In this document: positions 26,785 to 37,096 of the stretch, piece after piece
Numbering within the stretch: the first letter of the stretch is position 1
Layout: each line of letters begins with the position of its first letter
The notes under the pieces: generated by a model
Told to the model about the DNA's origin: nothing
Database searches by the model: none
The model's input: the letters and a program-made list of their open reading frames with translations, nothing else
Assembly: GCF_014287515.2 (NCBI RefSeq)
Contig: NZ_CP092473.1
Coordinates: forward strand, 3,856,001-3,920,000
Reading direction: 5' to 3'
From: Roseburia rectibacter
GTDB lineage: Bacteria > Bacillota > Clostridia > Lachnospirales > Lachnospiraceae
Length of the DNA stretch: 64,000 nucleotides
Position numbers and translations under genes: made by a program

Positions 26785-28950
26785 ATGTCAAAAGACAAGC
26801 AACAAAAAAACAAAAGTAACACCGGTACAGCCTCCGCTGTACTGCAATTCCACGACCGCCCGCTTGCATACAAGCTGTCTGTCGCTGTCGCACTGCTTCT
26901 TGTCATCTGTATGTCTCTTATGATCTTAATCAGTGCAGTCATCGCCGGACGTTCCTTAAACAAGACCGTCAGCGGTGAATTTAACGGCATCGCAACCGAG
27001 AATGCCTTAATAGTACAGAGTGTGATCGATACTGCTTCCAACACAGCAACCACGATCCAGAACTACATGCTTGACCGCTATGACGAGTATTCGAAAAACG
27101 GATACAGCGGCGAAGTGGCAAAGAGTGAAGTCTATGACGTCGACCTGCAGGAAATGAACAAAAGGATCGAAGAATTTTTAATCAGTATGGCTGCTTCTAC
27201 CGTAACGAACAATGAAGCCATTGATGGTGTCGGTGTCTTCTTTGAACCGAACGCATTTGATCCTGCGGTCAAAGATTACACTGTCTATGTCAGTGTCGAT
27301 GATGCAAAAAACGGAACCGTACAGAGCTATGGAAGTTATGATTCCTACGGATCACAGGATTACTATAAGAAAGCTGCAGAGACCAAGCAGGACTGCTTTA
27401 CCGATCCATATGAAGATCAGGGTATCAACATGGTCAGCGCTTCTTTCCCGATTGTCTATAATGATGAAGTCCAGGGTGTAATCCTTGTAGATATCAATCT
27501 TGCTGCATTCAGTGATATGTTAGTCTCCACAGACTCCAAATATCCAAGTATGTATGTGGACATTTACAACGCAGATGCCATGATGGTCTTTGACAGCGAA
27601 TCGACAGACTGCATCGGACAGTCCTTACAGGATCTTTTGTCTGCAAAGGATTTTGCAAAGATCCAGTCTGGTATCGACACCAAATCAAGTTTTACGGTCA
27701 GCACCAGAAAGGCAAGCAACCATCGCCAGATCGTAAGATACTTTACGCCAATTGATGCTGCCGGACAGACCTGGTGGGCTGCAAGTGCACTTACCAAAAC
27801 AGATTTAAACCGCAATACATTGATACTCGTCGTAATTATGGTCTTACTTGCCATTGCAACGGTACTTATCATTATTGTGATCAGTTCACGACTGCTGCGT
27901 AAATATATCAAGCCGATCGATGACGTTGTCACTGTGGCAAGCCAGCTTTCCGACGGTGATTTCAATGCTTCTGTACAGCCGACCTACCATGATGAGATCG
28001 GTGGACTCGCAGAGACATTCGATGTAATGGCTGCACGTCTGCGTGAAAGTATCAAAGATATTACCCGTGGTTTAAAAGAAATGGCAGCCGGCAACTTTAA
28101 CATTGCAGCAGAGGCAGAACATGTCGGTGATTTCAAAGAGATCGAAACCGCCCTCTCAACCGTACTGGTTGACTTATCCAAAACGCTCCGCGAGATTGGA
28201 GAAGTATCCGAGCTGGTTGCTTCCAATGCCTCCCAGATTGCAGACGGTGCTCAGTCCCTGACCGAGGGTGCTACCGATCAGGCAAGTTCTGTGGATGAAC
28301 TGCAGAGTACGATCATGAATGTATCTGAACAGGTACAGATCAATGCCCAGAACGCTAACGCAGCAAATGAAAAGGCAAAAATCGTCGGTGATGAGATCAC
28401 AAAGAGCAACGAGCAGATGCAGCAGGTCGTACATGCAATGGAGACGATCAACGAAAGCTCACAGCAGATCAGCTCGATCATCAATACGATCAACGACATT
28501 GCTTCCCAGACAAACCTGCTCGCCTTAAATGCTTCCATCGAGGCTGCCAGAGCCGGAGAAGCCGGAAAGGGATTCGCTGTCGTTGCAACCCAGGTTGGAA
28601 CACTTGCCGCACAGAGTGCAGAAGCCGCAAAGAATTCCAGCTCTCTGATCCTGCAGGCAATGAATGCGGTTGACGAAGGAAAACAGATCGTCGATGACAC
28701 CGCATCCAAACTGATGGAGTCTGCAGGCAAGACAAACGAGCTTGTTGAAAACATTGCAGAGATCTCCAACGCTTCCGAGAATCAGTCTGAGGCCCTTGCC
28801 CAGATTTCCGAAGCTGCAAACCAGATTGCCGCAGTTGTACAGGAAAATACAGCTATGGCAGAAGAGAGTTCTGCAAGCAGTGAGGAACTTGCTGCCCAGT
28901 CCGAAAAACTCAAAGAACTGATCGGTGCATTCCAGTTATTGGAGATGTAG
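26785..28950 (+). CDS. Methyl-accepting chemotaxis protein with extracellular Cache-like sensor
   Basis: A 721-residue chemoreceptor. A transmembrane segment (about 31-53) is followed by a large extracellular double-Cache-like region (about 55-340) and a second transmembrane segment (about 345-370). Then come a HAMP domain ([24 protein letters not shown]) and the cytoplasmic signalling coiled coil. The hairpin tip [29 protein letters not shown] matches the CheA/CheW contact region. AGAGGAGG precedes the ATG. Its ligand is unknown. Its place beside glycan operons suggests sensing of a small nutrient, which is inference. It implies a motile organism. Confidence 0.94.
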   Translation: MSKDKQQKNKSNTGTASAVLQFHDRPLAYKLSVAVALLLVICMSLMILISAVIAGRSLNKTVSGEFNGIATENALIVQSVIDTASNTATTIQNYMLDRYDEYSKNGYSGEVAKSEVYDVDLQEMNKRIEEFLISMAASTVTNNEAIDGVGVFFEPNAFDPAVKDYTVYVSVDDAKNGTVQSYGSYDSYGSQDYYKKAAETKQDCFTDPYEDQGINMVSASFPIVYNDEVQGVILVDINLAAFSDMLVSTDSKYPSMYVDIYNADAMMVFDSESTDCIGQSLQDLLSAKDFAKIQSGIDTKSSFTVSTRKASNHRQIVRYFTPIDAAGQTWWAASALTKTDLNRNTLILVVIMVLLAIATVLIIIVISSRLLRKYIKPIDDVVTVASQLSDGDFNASVQPTYHDEIGGLAETFDVMAARLRESIKDITRGLKEMAAGNFNIAAEAEHVGDFKEIETALSTVLVDLSKTLREIGEVSELVASNASQIADGAQSLTEGATDQASSVDELQSTIMNVSEQVQINAQNANAANEKAKIVGDEITKSNEQMQQVVHAMETINESSQQISSIINTINDIASQTNLLALNASIEAARAGEAGKGFAVVATQVGTLAAQSAEAAKNSSSLILQAMNAVDEGKQIVDDTASKLMESAGKTNELVENIAEISNASENQSEALAQISEAANQIAAVVQENTAMAEESSASSEELAAQSEKLKELIGAFQLLEM

Positions 28951-28991
28951 ACCGGATACAGTACACTTTAACCATTTTTAATCATGGGATC

Positions 28992-29045
28992 AAAAATATC
29001 CCTGTACAAATCCTTACAATATCAGGATTGTACAGGGATATTTTT
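28992..29045. terminator. Bidirectional terminator after the chemoreceptor
   Basis: The arms AAAAATATCCCTGTACAA and TTGTACAGGGATATTTTT form a long stem with a T-run, 42 bases after the chemoreceptor stop and before the histidine kinase gene. Confidence 0.85.
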
Positions 29046-29159
29046 ATATCCACCAGTTCTTATAATCTGCAAATACAAAAACTATTTCTCCCTTTATTTT
29101 ACTAAAGTGATATAATGAATAAATATAGGATTCACACCGTTCATACGAAAGAGGCTTAC

Positions 29160-31310
29160 ATGAAGAAAAAACTGCTCAGCAAAAAAAACTTTTATCTTGA
29201 GATCACGGCAGTACTCATCCTTGTCATTACATTTGCCCTGATCCGCTACACTTCCATTGTCCAGAAAACAGCAACGAATCAATGCTTCAGTATCTTAGAC
29301 GATTCGAGGACGCTGCTCGGGCAAATGATCACCAATGAAATGCAGACAGAGCAGGAGCATTTAGAAGCCGCTTCTGCTCTCCTTGAAAATCTGCTGCCTG
29401 ATTATGACAACAATGAAGAAATGATTCTTCAGATCATGAATGCCTCCAGTGCAGATAAAACTTACTCCCACTGGGAAATCTGCCTTCCGGATGAAAGAGT
29501 TTTTTACAGCGATGGAACCCAATTAGAACTCGGACCGAAATACTCCTTTCAGGAACGTGTGCAGGAAGGTTTTTCCGTTTCTGAGCGGAGAACGGCATTG
29601 AAAGACGGAAAATCACAGATCATCATGCTCTCAAAATGCATTTTTCATAACCGAGACTGTGTTGGTATTTTATCCTCCGTCATCGATCTGAATTCATTTT
29701 CCAGGCTTTTTCAGGCAAAGGCTTATAACGAGGAATCAGAAATTATGCTTTTTGAGCGTGGAACCGGCGATATTTTAATCGACTCATGGCACCATAATCT
29801 CGGAAATATTTCGGATAGCAACGGAATCACAGCCCTCGACGGATATGACTGGAATGAAGTCGCTGCCAATTACGATGCCGGCAATTCCGGACATGCCGCC
29901 TTTCTCTCCGAGGAAAAAGGCGAAACCATGTATCTGTCCTATGCCCCAACCGGTTACAGTGACTGGGAGATCCTCGTATTTGCCCCTGATTCCGTCTGCA
30001 TGGAGACCGCAAATACAAGCAAAACACTCACTTACCAGACTATATTTTTTATTTCGCTGGCATTTTTCATTTTTTTGTCTCTTATCATCATCGGTGAAAA
30101 ACACCGCGCTCATTTACAGGCAGAACGCGAAATACAACTGAAAGATGCTTTGGAAAAAGCAAACCGCGCCAATGCTGCAAAATCCGATTTTCTTTCCAGA
30201 ATGTCCCACGATATCCGCACACCGTTAAATGGCATCATCGGCTGTCTTACTATTGCGGAGGCGAACAAAAACAACCCGGAACTTTTAGACCAGAACCGGA
30301 AAAATATGAGAGTTGCCGCAAATCATCTGCTGACACTGATCGACGATATTTTGAATATGAGCAAGTTAGAGGATAACAAAGTAGAACTGGCGCACACTGC
30401 ATTCGATGTACGGCACCTTGGCAACGATATCTTAACGATTACTGAAATGCTTGCAAAAGAAAATAACATTACACTGCACTTAGACAGCAGTTCTTATAAC
30501 CTGCCGCATCCATATGTCTACGGAAGCACACTGCATGTACGGCAGATTTTTGTGAATATCTTAAATAACGCTGTAAAATACAATAAACCAGGTGGGGAGA
30601 TTTATGTGAAACTGGAAAGTGGTGCCTGTGATGAGAAAAATATTTCATATATCTGTACCATTCAAGACACCGGAATCGGCATGAGCCCTGAATTTATGTC
30701 ACATCTGTTTGACCCGTTTTCCCAGGAAAAAGTAGATGCAAGAAGTGTTTTTCAGGGAACCGGTCTTGGAATGTCAATCGTGAAATCACTTGTAGATAAA
30801 ATGAACGGAACCATTGAAGTAAAAAGCGAACAGAATGTCGGGACCACCTTTACCGTGACGATCCCATTTGAGATTGCTCCACAGGAAGCTGTTTCCGAAG
30901 TCACGGATGACAGTGCCGTCACTTCGATCCGCGGTGTCAAAATCCTTCTTGCCGAGGACAATGACCTGAATCTTGAGATCGTCACAGAATTACTGGAACA
31001 ACAGGGTGCCATTATCACCCCTGCCCGCAATGGGAAAGAGGCGGTAACTATTTTCGAAAATAATGCCCCCGGAACGTTTGACGTGATATTGATGGATATC
31101 ATGATGCCTGTTATGGACGGACTTGAAGCCTGCAGGACCATCCGTTCCCTAAACCGCCCTGACGCTTCCACGATCCCTGTTATTGCTCTGACTGCAAATG
31201 CCTTCTTTGAGGATGCAAAAAAATGTCTGGATGCCGGTATGAACGCCCATCTGACAAAACCGATCGATATGAAAAAAATGACGCAGACGATCGGAAACTT
31301 TATAAAATAA
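29160..31310 (+). CDS. Membrane hybrid sensor histidine kinase
   Basis: A 716-residue hybrid kinase. The frame begins at 29115, but the ATG at 29160 follows GAAAGAGG at good spacing and starts the basic MKKKLLSKKN run before transmembrane segment 1. Order: TM1 (about 13-35), extracellular sensor (about 36-285), TM2 (about 290-312), HisKA with SRMSHDIRTPLNG (phospho-accepting His350), HATPase (NILNNAVKYN, DTGIGM, GTGLGMSIV), and a C-terminal receiver whose phospho-acceptor is Asp646 (VILMDIMMP). No cognate DNA-binding regulator lies beside it, so the receiver may pass phosphate to an Hpt protein or act by itself. The sensed signal is unknown. Confidence 0.93.
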   Translation: MKKKLLSKKNFYLEITAVLILVITFALIRYTSIVQKTATNQCFSILDDSRTLLGQMITNEMQTEQEHLEAASALLENLLPDYDNNEEMILQIMNASSADKTYSHWEICLPDERVFYSDGTQLELGPKYSFQERVQEGFSVSERRTALKDGKSQIIMLSKCIFHNRDCVGILSSVIDLNSFSRLFQAKAYNEESEIMLFERGTGDILIDSWHHNLGNISDSNGITALDGYDWNEVAANYDAGNSGHAAFLSEEKGETMYLSYAPTGYSDWEILVFAPDSVCMETANTSKTLTYQTIFFISLAFFIFLSLIIIGEKHRAHLQAEREIQLKDALEKANRANAAKSDFLSRMSHDIRTPLNGIIGCLTIAEANKNNPELLDQNRKNMRVAANHLLTLIDDILNMSKLEDNKVELAHTAFDVRHLGNDILTITEMLAKENNITLHLDSSSYNLPHPYVYGSTLHVRQIFVNILNNAVKYNKPGGEIYVKLESGACDEKNISYICTIQDTGIGMSPEFMSHLFDPFSQEKVDARSVFQGTGLGMSIVKSLVDKMNGTIEVKSEQNVGTTFTVTIPFEIAPQEAVSEVTDDSAVTSIRGVKILLAEDNDLNLEIVTELLEQQGAIITPARNGKEAVTIFENNAPGTFDVILMDIMMPVMDGLEACRTIRSLNRPDASTIPVIALTANAFFEDAKKCLDAGMNAHLTKPIDMKKMTQTIGNFIK

Positions 31311-31468
31311 TAGAATGCACGCTCTTGCGGACATTCTTATCTATGCCGCATCACCTGATTATTTTCATGCGTATCGATCCGCAGATGATGGATGCGCTCC
31401 ATATCCTCTTTTTTTGCCTTGCGTATCTTTATCAAATTGTTATCCATTGCCAAAACCTGCTCTTATTT

Positions 31469-31894
31469 TTATATTTCCGGTTTTACCTTCTGTTTTCTGA
31501 TCGCTATAATGACAAAAACCATCTGCACAGTCGCCAGAAGCAGAATCACACCATTTCCCAGAAATGCATAGCTGAAATGTGGTGACTCTATGGTTGCCAG
31601 ATAGCTGAGAAAGTAACCCGCCGACAGCATAATAGCCGCCATGCTCACAGCAAGAATGTCAAAAACCAGCGCTGCTATCTGCCTTTTCCCAAGACACCCG
31701 ACAGACACCATCAGTAAGATTGCCGGCGTAAAATACTGCACTAACAGACAGAAAAAAAACGATAACACAATATTGATAAGTATCTCTCCACCCTCAGCCG
31801 GTTTTGTAAACGCATCTGCAATCACCATTCCGGCACAGGTCAGTCCTGTCAGTATATATAATATCTTTTTTAACGCTGCATAATCTGATCCCAT
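31469..31894 (-). CDS. Small four-helix membrane protein, unknown function
   Basis: A 141-residue protein with four predicted transmembrane segments (around 10-30, 40-65, 75-98 and 108-130). I take the ATG at 31894 because a GGGGAGAAGAG site precedes it; the frame extends to a TTG at 31918. It ends with a basic tail (RKQKVKPEI). I do not recognise the family. It lies 24 bases after the YjbR-like gene and is likely co-transcribed with it. Confidence 0.6.
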   Translation of the reverse strand: MGSDYAALKKILYILTGLTCAGMVIADAFTKPAEGGEILINIVLSFFFCLLVQYFTPAILLMVSVGCLGKRQIAALVFDILAVSMAAIMLSAGYFLSYLATIESPHFSYAFLGNGVILLLATVQMVFVIIAIRKQKVKPEI

Positions 31895-31918
31895 TTTCAC
31901 TCTTCTCCCCATAACCAA

Positions 31919-32287
31919 TCATACATTTTCCAGTATCTGTTTCTGCACTTTTTTGCTGAAACTGTGCAATACGGTATCATATGCAAAATCTATCATATTA
32001 TAAAGTTCCTTCTCCGGGAAATCATCCAGATAGATCGTATTCCAGTAAGGTTTCTGAACCCTTGAACAATGATACCCTTCCACGATCTTATCCGGATAGA
32101 CCATCCGGTAAAACTGTGCTGCATCTGCCGTACATTTTAATGTAATTTTATAGTTTTCCTCATCCGGATATAACTGCGCAAATATTTTATCATTCAGTTT
32201 GTAGCAGACCGGCACTTTCCCAAACGGGTATGTTTCACATGCCTTGTGCTTACTGAGACAATATGCTTTGATATCTTCTGCCGTCAT
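31919..32287 (-). CDS. MmcQ/YjbR family protein
   Basis: A 122-residue protein of the MmcQ/YjbR (DUF419) fold. The N-terminus MTAEDIKAYCLSKHKACETYPFG and the WNTIYLDDF segment are typical. The family has a 'double wing' fold related to CyaY-like or DNA-binding domains, but its function is not settled. It is a small cytoplasmic protein between a PilZ-bearing chemoreceptor and a small membrane protein, all leftward. Confidence 0.85.
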   Translation of the reverse strand: MTAEDIKAYCLSKHKACETYPFGKVPVCYKLNDKIFAQLYPDEENYKITLKCTADAAQFYRMVYPDKIVEGYHCSRVQKPYWNTIYLDDFPEKELYNMIDFAYDTVLHSFSKKVQKQILENV

Positions 32288-32315
32288 ATATTTCGCCTCT
32301 TATTTCTGTTTTTCT

Positions 32316-34433
32316 CTAATTCCCATTGTAATTCCTGCTCACATATTCTTTAATTGCCTCGCTGTCCTCCGGCATTCTGCATCCAACGATGAATTCACCC
32401 TCATTGTTGGAGCTTCGGATCACGCAGCCGGTCAGCGGCTTATTTCCGATCACTGCAAAATCTTTCACATCCAGCTGGACATTTCTACCTTTCTGGCTTG
32501 CAAAAACGTTATCACGCACAGAAAATGCAAAACCGTTTGCACTGATATTTACCATTTTTCCGGAATATGTTTTATCTGTTCCTTCTAAGCGGATGGTACA
32601 TGCATTAGAGATCGGCATACGAGGATATTTTCTTCGGTTATATACCTTCGGATTGGATTCAATATGCAGTTTATACTGACCTTTTTCACCCTGTCTGACC
32701 GGATGGATCTCAATATCATCCCAGTAATACAAGACATTGTCAACTACAATATGCAGTTTACATAACTCATGTTTATTCTTTTTATCAACAAAGTCTTTCA
32801 CTCCATTTTCTGCGGTTACAAAGAGATCTTTGCCACTGCAGTCCACAACTTCGCCGGCATACTCTTTTTTACTGCTGTCATCATTTAATGCAATCGTAAT
32901 CTTCATGCCAGGTTTTACATCCTGTACGCCCATGAATCCGCCGACGCCGAGTTCTTCCATAAGTTTGCCGACAACACTCTCGATATCAAGCGCACTCTTT
33001 GCACTCGCCTCGTATTTGCTCAGCATCGTCTTGGTTGTCAGTTCCGCACCACTGATGCTCTGTGTCATCACTTCCATGACTTCGCCGACCTGATGCATAT
33101 TGTCCGTCAGTGTCTGGTTGGATGTCTCCACTTCTTTGACTGCGCTGTCTACGACCTTGATGTTTTCGCCAAGGCTTGTCGCATCGTTTGTAATATTTGT
33201 CACACTCTGGTTGACATTCGATACTTTTTCAATATTGACCTGGATCAGTTCCACGGTCTCTGAGATGGACTTCATCATCTTCTCGGAAATTGCTTCGAGT
33301 CTTGACAATGCTTCCATAATACTGTTGGAGGAAGCCTGTGTTCCACTGCTCAGCTCGCGAATCTCATTGGCAACTACCGCAAATCCCTTGCCGGCTTCTC
33401 CGGCTCTCGCTGCCTCGATGGATGCATTTAAAGCAAGTAAATTTGTCTTTGAAGTGATACCTTCAATCGTACTGGTCTCTTCTTTTACATTCTTAAACTC
33501 AGCCTTAAAGTCCTCAAGCACCTGCTCTACTTCTTTGGAAAGTGTCGCCATCTTATTGGTGATCTCCACCACCTCAACCAGCTCTTCCGCGCTGATATTG
33601 GCATGATCCACCGATGCCCCGATGAGCTGTACCACCTGCTCCATGAGTCCTGCAACATTTTTTACCTGCGTATCGATCACATTGGTCATCTCGACGGAGG
33701 AAAGTGTCTTATCATTAAGCACTTCGTTATTGTCTGCAAGATTTTTCATATCTTTCATTACATCATTGGCACCGGTACGGTTCTCGTCTGCAAGCTCTCT
33801 CACAACCGTCACACCATCCACGATCTCATTGCTCGCGCCCTTAACCTGCTCTACGGTCTTTACGACGCGCGCAAGATTGGATTTAATGGATGCCGTCAGT
33901 GCACCATCCGATTGTACCAGATGGGCGATTGCCATATTGGTACAGGCATAACAGCAGATAACAATGGCAAACTGCAGGACACATTCCTCGCTTGCGACGA
34001 AATCCATCATTCCTTTTGCCAGACCTTTATACAGATTACTCGAAATCAGTACAAATAACGTGATACCCATCATTGTCCGGATAAACTTCGGATCTTTATA
34101 AAGGATCAGAATGCATACTAACGGTAAAATAAATACATAAGAAACTTCATCTAAAGATGTCCACGCAATTACCGCATAAAATATCAGGTAGCCAAGTCCT
34201 ACCACCCATTTATACCGCAGACTGTCAGCATGCTTAAATCTCAGTAAGATCCTGCCGCCAAGATACGACAGCCAGCCTGCAACAAAAAAGCCTGCAAAAT
34301 ACGCTTCCTTTAACTGTCCCCTGCCGACTTTTATTCCGTAAAACACGGACGCTATCAGCAAAAGTACAAACCACGTGATACTCGCCCTCTTGTTTGCTTT
34401 CGCAATAAAAAAACTCTCATCATAATCCTGCAT
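32316..34433 (-). CDS. Chemotaxis transducer fused to a C-terminal PilZ (c-di-GMP) domain
   Basis: A 705-residue protein with three modules. The N-terminus (about 20-175) has six hydrophobic segments and no large extracellular loop. The middle (about 180-480) is an MCP signalling domain with the hairpin tip [35 protein letters not shown]. The C-terminus (about 490-705) combines a YcgR-N-like beta domain and a PilZ domain with the c-di-GMP signature RRKYPR (600-605), followed by NISANG. Both signature parts are intact, so c-di-GMP binding is expected. It would couple c-di-GMP level to the chemotaxis array. An EAL phosphodiesterase is encoded 2.7 kb away. Confidence 0.9.
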   Translation of the reverse strand: MQDYDESFFIAKANKRASITWFVLLLIASVFYGIKVGRGQLKEAYFAGFFVAGWLSYLGGRILLRFKHADSLRYKWVVGLGYLIFYAVIAWTSLDEVSYVFILPLVCILILYKDPKFIRTMMGITLFVLISSNLYKGLAKGMMDFVASEECVLQFAIVICCYACTNMAIAHLVQSDGALTASIKSNLARVVKTVEQVKGASNEIVDGVTVVRELADENRTGANDVMKDMKNLADNNEVLNDKTLSSVEMTNVIDTQVKNVAGLMEQVVQLIGASVDHANISAEELVEVVEITNKMATLSKEVEQVLEDFKAEFKNVKEETSTIEGITSKTNLLALNASIEAARAGEAGKGFAVVANEIRELSSGTQASSNSIMEALSRLEAISEKMMKSISETVELIQVNIEKVSNVNQSVTNITNDATSLGENIKVVDSAVKEVETSNQTLTDNMHQVGEVMEVMTQSISGAELTTKTMLSKYEASAKSALDIESVVGKLMEELGVGGFMGVQDVKPGMKITIALNDDSSKKEYAGEVVDCSGKDLFVTAENGVKDFVDKKNKHELCKLHIVVDNVLYYWDDIEIHPVRQGEKGQYKLHIESNPKVYNRRKYPRMPISNACTIRLEGTDKTYSGKMVNISANGFAFSVRDNVFASQKGRNVQLDVKDFAVIGNKPLTGCVIRSSNNEGEFIVGCRMPEDSEAIKEYVSRNYNGN

Positions 34434-34462
34434 AGCTTTTTATCCTCTCTGTAAAAATTCAC

Positions 34463-34618
34463 GATACACTCTTGTTCCAGTGTATCACAAATAAAGGGGA
34501 ATAGCTAGAAATTATGCTAGAAATCTGTCCGGACCTGATTTTAACATGTTACTGTTCACTCGTACCTCGTTCCAGTAACGGATTTTGCTGATGCTTCGCA
34601 TTCCAAATCGGCAAAATC
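34463..34618. other. Intergenic inverted repeats upstream of the MCP-PilZ gene
   Basis: The 270-base gap between the MCP-PilZ gene and GH53 holds two stem candidates. GATACACT/AGTGTATC has 8-bp arms at 34463-34486, about 30 bases before the MCP-PilZ start. GATTTTGC/GCAAAATC lies at 34581-34618. The first is placed as an operator or leader hairpin. The second could be a weak GH53 terminator, but lacks a clear T-run. Confidence 0.4.
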
Positions 34619-34703
34619 TGCTGCCACCACTGTATCATATTAAGCGCTCCTAAATAAAAAGCACGTCTTTTACCCATCTCCTTCTCATCAGCGATACCAG
34701 CTA

Positions 34704-36758
34704 TCAGTCCGAAATCCGGTTCAGTGTGAAATCATCCACTGTTCCCCAGCTGCCCACGTTACACTGAAACCGTACCCCGATCTTAACCGTTCCATCCGTA
34801 ACCTTAATCTCCCTGATCGTCGGATTCTGCCAGTCATTGTAGGTGGTCAGCATAAACGGAGCCGTCTGCCCGCCATCTGCAGTCACTGCATACAGTTCCA
34901 TGGACGCATCCGATGACATATCACCGCCCTGTGAAAATACAGACAACTGATACGTTCCATTCTCCAGACCGGTCACTTCCTGCTCAATGGAAAATTCCAT
35001 ATCTGAATCCCCGGACCAGAAGTGAAATGCGGTCTCACCGGAATGTGCATCATCCGCTTTTACCTGATAATCAGTCGGATCGGCTTCCCCTTCATAAGAG
35101 ACTTTCCACATTGAACGGTTTTTATCTTCAAAACCTGGATTGACCGCATAATTTACCATTTCCACTTCCACATGCGCGGTAACAGTGGTTCCCTCTTCCA
35201 ATGCCCCTTCGATCTCATAACTGCCGGCTTTCGTGGTATCGATTGCCTTCATCTGTGTCTCATTCCAGCTTACAGATTGTTTTTTATTCTGTGAACGGTC
35301 ATTGTATACAACATCAATACTCTCCGGCAGAACCAGATCTTCGCCTACATTGCAGGAGACGTAAACATCCGGGATATAGTCAACTGCAAGCGGCGCTGTT
35401 GCGCCATATTTTAAATACTTAAATACATTCAAAGAAGCCAGTGGGTGTCCGGTAAAATCAAACATTGCCTGATTGTCCCAGGAACAGCCTCCATAGTATA
35501 ACCCTGCATCATCCGGGTCATACTCAGCCGAATAACTGCTTGCCCAACCGCTTCCGTATTTCTCCCACAGAGCGGAATTATCCGCATCGGCTGATCCGAC
35601 AGGGATCCATGTGCCTTCCCAGTAAAAGACACCTTCCACTCCGGCCTCATTTGCGGCTGCACAGATATCACGGATCACTGTTGCCTGACTCTGTACCGTT
35701 GCACCGTAACCGTCTGTCAGGTCATCGGTTCCTTTCAGGCTGTTGCCAAAACCGTCTCCATCCTCAGATGTATAACAGTAAGAAGTCTCTGCAATATATA
35801 CTTCTTTTCCGTACTTATCCTCGATCAGTTTTGCTGCGTTCTGCATATTTTCATTGGTTCCGTCCCAGAACGGATAGAAGGAAAGACCAAACATATCATA
35901 GTCCACACCGGCATCTTTTAAATTTGCTGCCATCGTATCGATCTGGTCATTATCCTCAATGTTCGTATAATGTACGGCAACTTTAATGTCTTTTCCATAA
36001 GACTCTGCCACTTCTCTCACTGCCTTACTTCCGGAATTTAAAAGCTGCATCACGGCATCCACATCTGTTTCCCCGGACATACCGTTATTGATCTCATTTC
36101 CGATCTGCACCATCCCGACATCCACACCGGCATCTAACAGCTTTCCAAGGCTCTCTGTCGTATAATCATAGAGTGCATCACTCTTTTCATCGACTGTCAT
36201 ACCTTTCCATGCCTTCGGTGCATGCTGTCTTTTCGGATCTGCCCAGAAATCTGAATAGTGAAAATCAATGCAGACCTTCATTCCGTATCTGGCTGCACGC
36301 ACACCAAGTTTCATGGCAGTCGTCAGATCATTGTTTCCGCCGCCATAGCCATTGCCGTTCTTGTCATACGGATCATTCCATACACGCAGGCGGATATAAT
36401 TGACTCCGGACTGCGCAAGTGTCTCAAACACATCCTGCTCTTTTCCATCGTAGCCATAATACACAGCCCCACTGTTTTCCACAGAAAGAACCGCGGATGC
36501 ATCCATTCCCCGGATAAAGTCATCCGAAATATCCGCAACCGGTTGCACAAAAATATCAGACTCCTCCGGTCCGTCCGGCAGCGTGAATGTTGTAACTTCT
36601 CCCACCGGCTCAACCACATCTTCCGATGTATTGTTCTCCTGTACTTCTGTCTTTGTCCCTGTCGTTCCGGCAGAATCCCCACATCCTGCCAGAAGAACAG
36701 TTCCAAGACTTACGCTGACACATGCCGCCAGTAGTTTTCTGTAAACCTGTTTTTTCAT
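34704..36758 (-). CDS. GH53 endo-beta-1,4-galactanase lipoprotein with CBM61-like module
   Basis: A 684-residue secreted enzyme. I start it at 36758, after AAAAGGTG, because this opens a lipoprotein signal (MKKQVYRKLLAACVSVSLG ... LLAGC); the longer frame to 36983 is an artefact. The GH53 barrel (about 80-440) has QIGNEINNG with acid/base Glu222 and IAETSY with nucleophile Glu324. A bacterial Ig-like domain (about 460-530) follows. The C-terminal ~150 residues (VNYAVNPGFED ... DDFTLN) look like a CBM61 galactan-binding module. It should cut pectic beta-1,4-galactan at the cell surface. A perfect LacI-type operator lies about 135 bases upstream. No galactan transporter is adjacent. Confidence 0.93.
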   Translation of the reverse strand: MKKQVYRKLLAACVSVSLGTVLLAGCGDSAGTTGTKTEVQENNTSEDVVEPVGEVTTFTLPDGPEESDIFVQPVADISDDFIRGMDASAVLSVENSGAVYYGYDGKEQDVFETLAQSGVNYIRLRVWNDPYDKNGNGYGGGNNDLTTAMKLGVRAARYGMKVCIDFHYSDFWADPKRQHAPKAWKGMTVDEKSDALYDYTTESLGKLLDAGVDVGMVQIGNEINNGMSGETDVDAVMQLLNSGSKAVREVAESYGKDIKVAVHYTNIEDNDQIDTMAANLKDAGVDYDMFGLSFYPFWDGTNENMQNAAKLIEDKYGKEVYIAETSYCYTSEDGDGFGNSLKGTDDLTDGYGATVQSQATVIRDICAAANEAGVEGVFYWEGTWIPVGSADADNSALWEKYGSGWASSYSAEYDPDDAGLYYGGCSWDNQAMFDFTGHPLASLNVFKYLKYGATAPLAVDYIPDVYVSCNVGEDLVLPESIDVVYNDRSQNKKQSVSWNETQMKAIDTTKAGSYEIEGALEEGTTVTAHVEVEMVNYAVNPGFEDKNRSMWKVSYEGEADPTDYQVKADDAHSGETAFHFWSGDSDMEFSIEQEVTGLENGTYQLSVFSQGGDMSSDASMELYAVTADGGQTAPFMLTTYNDWQNPTIREIKVTDGTVKIGVRFQCNVGSWGTVDDFTLNRISD

Positions 36759-36776
36759 AATGTTCACCTTTTCTGT

Positions 36777-36798
36777 GTGTGAAAAAATTTTTTCACAC
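36777..36798. repeat. Perfect palindrome upstream of GH53 ribosome site
   Basis: The arms GTGTGAAAAAA and TTTTTTCACAC are directly joined (22 bp, perfect). It lies just before the GH53 ribosome site on the coding strand. A close relative is at 48797-48821 upstream of a GH3 gene. It may be a leader hairpin or an operator. Confidence 0.6.
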
Positions 36799-36893
36799 TC
36801 CCCTCCATAAATTTGCTCTTTTTTCCACGATTTCTCTATATTCTTAAGGTACCTGCGGCTGACTGCTTCAGCAACATTCTTTCTCTCCAATAT

Positions 36894-36911
36894 AGCGCAA
36901 TCGGTTGCGCT
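36894..36911. promoter_or_regulatory. LacI-family operator upstream of GH53
   Basis: AGCGCAATCGGTTGCGCT has perfect 7-bp arms and, read on the coding strand, contains GCAACCGATTGC, matching the LacI/GalR consensus with a central CG. A TATATT hexamer directly follows on the coding strand, so the operator would lie in the promoter spacer. The cognate regulator is not evident in the window. Confidence 0.7.
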
Positions 36912-37096
36912 TTTTATTTTATAACTTTGCTGTCTTAACGTCAACCTGAGCATGCATTTTTGTGACATTTTTTCGACATTCATACTGTCATTTTGGTCAA
37001 CATTAACATGTGCGATCCCGTGACATTTTTCCCATATTATGGTATAATTTTTGTTCGGCTAAATTACTTTTAATCTGATTACAGGGGAATGAAATT

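Noticed and set aside
28174-28819. Leftward open frames inside the chemoreceptor gene
   Set aside because: They are antisense shadows of the conserved MCP signalling domain, with no start signals.
34704-36983. Longer GH53 reading frame starting at 36983
   Set aside because: The extra 75 residues run through the operator and palindrome; the lipoprotein signal begins at 36758 with a proper ribosome site.
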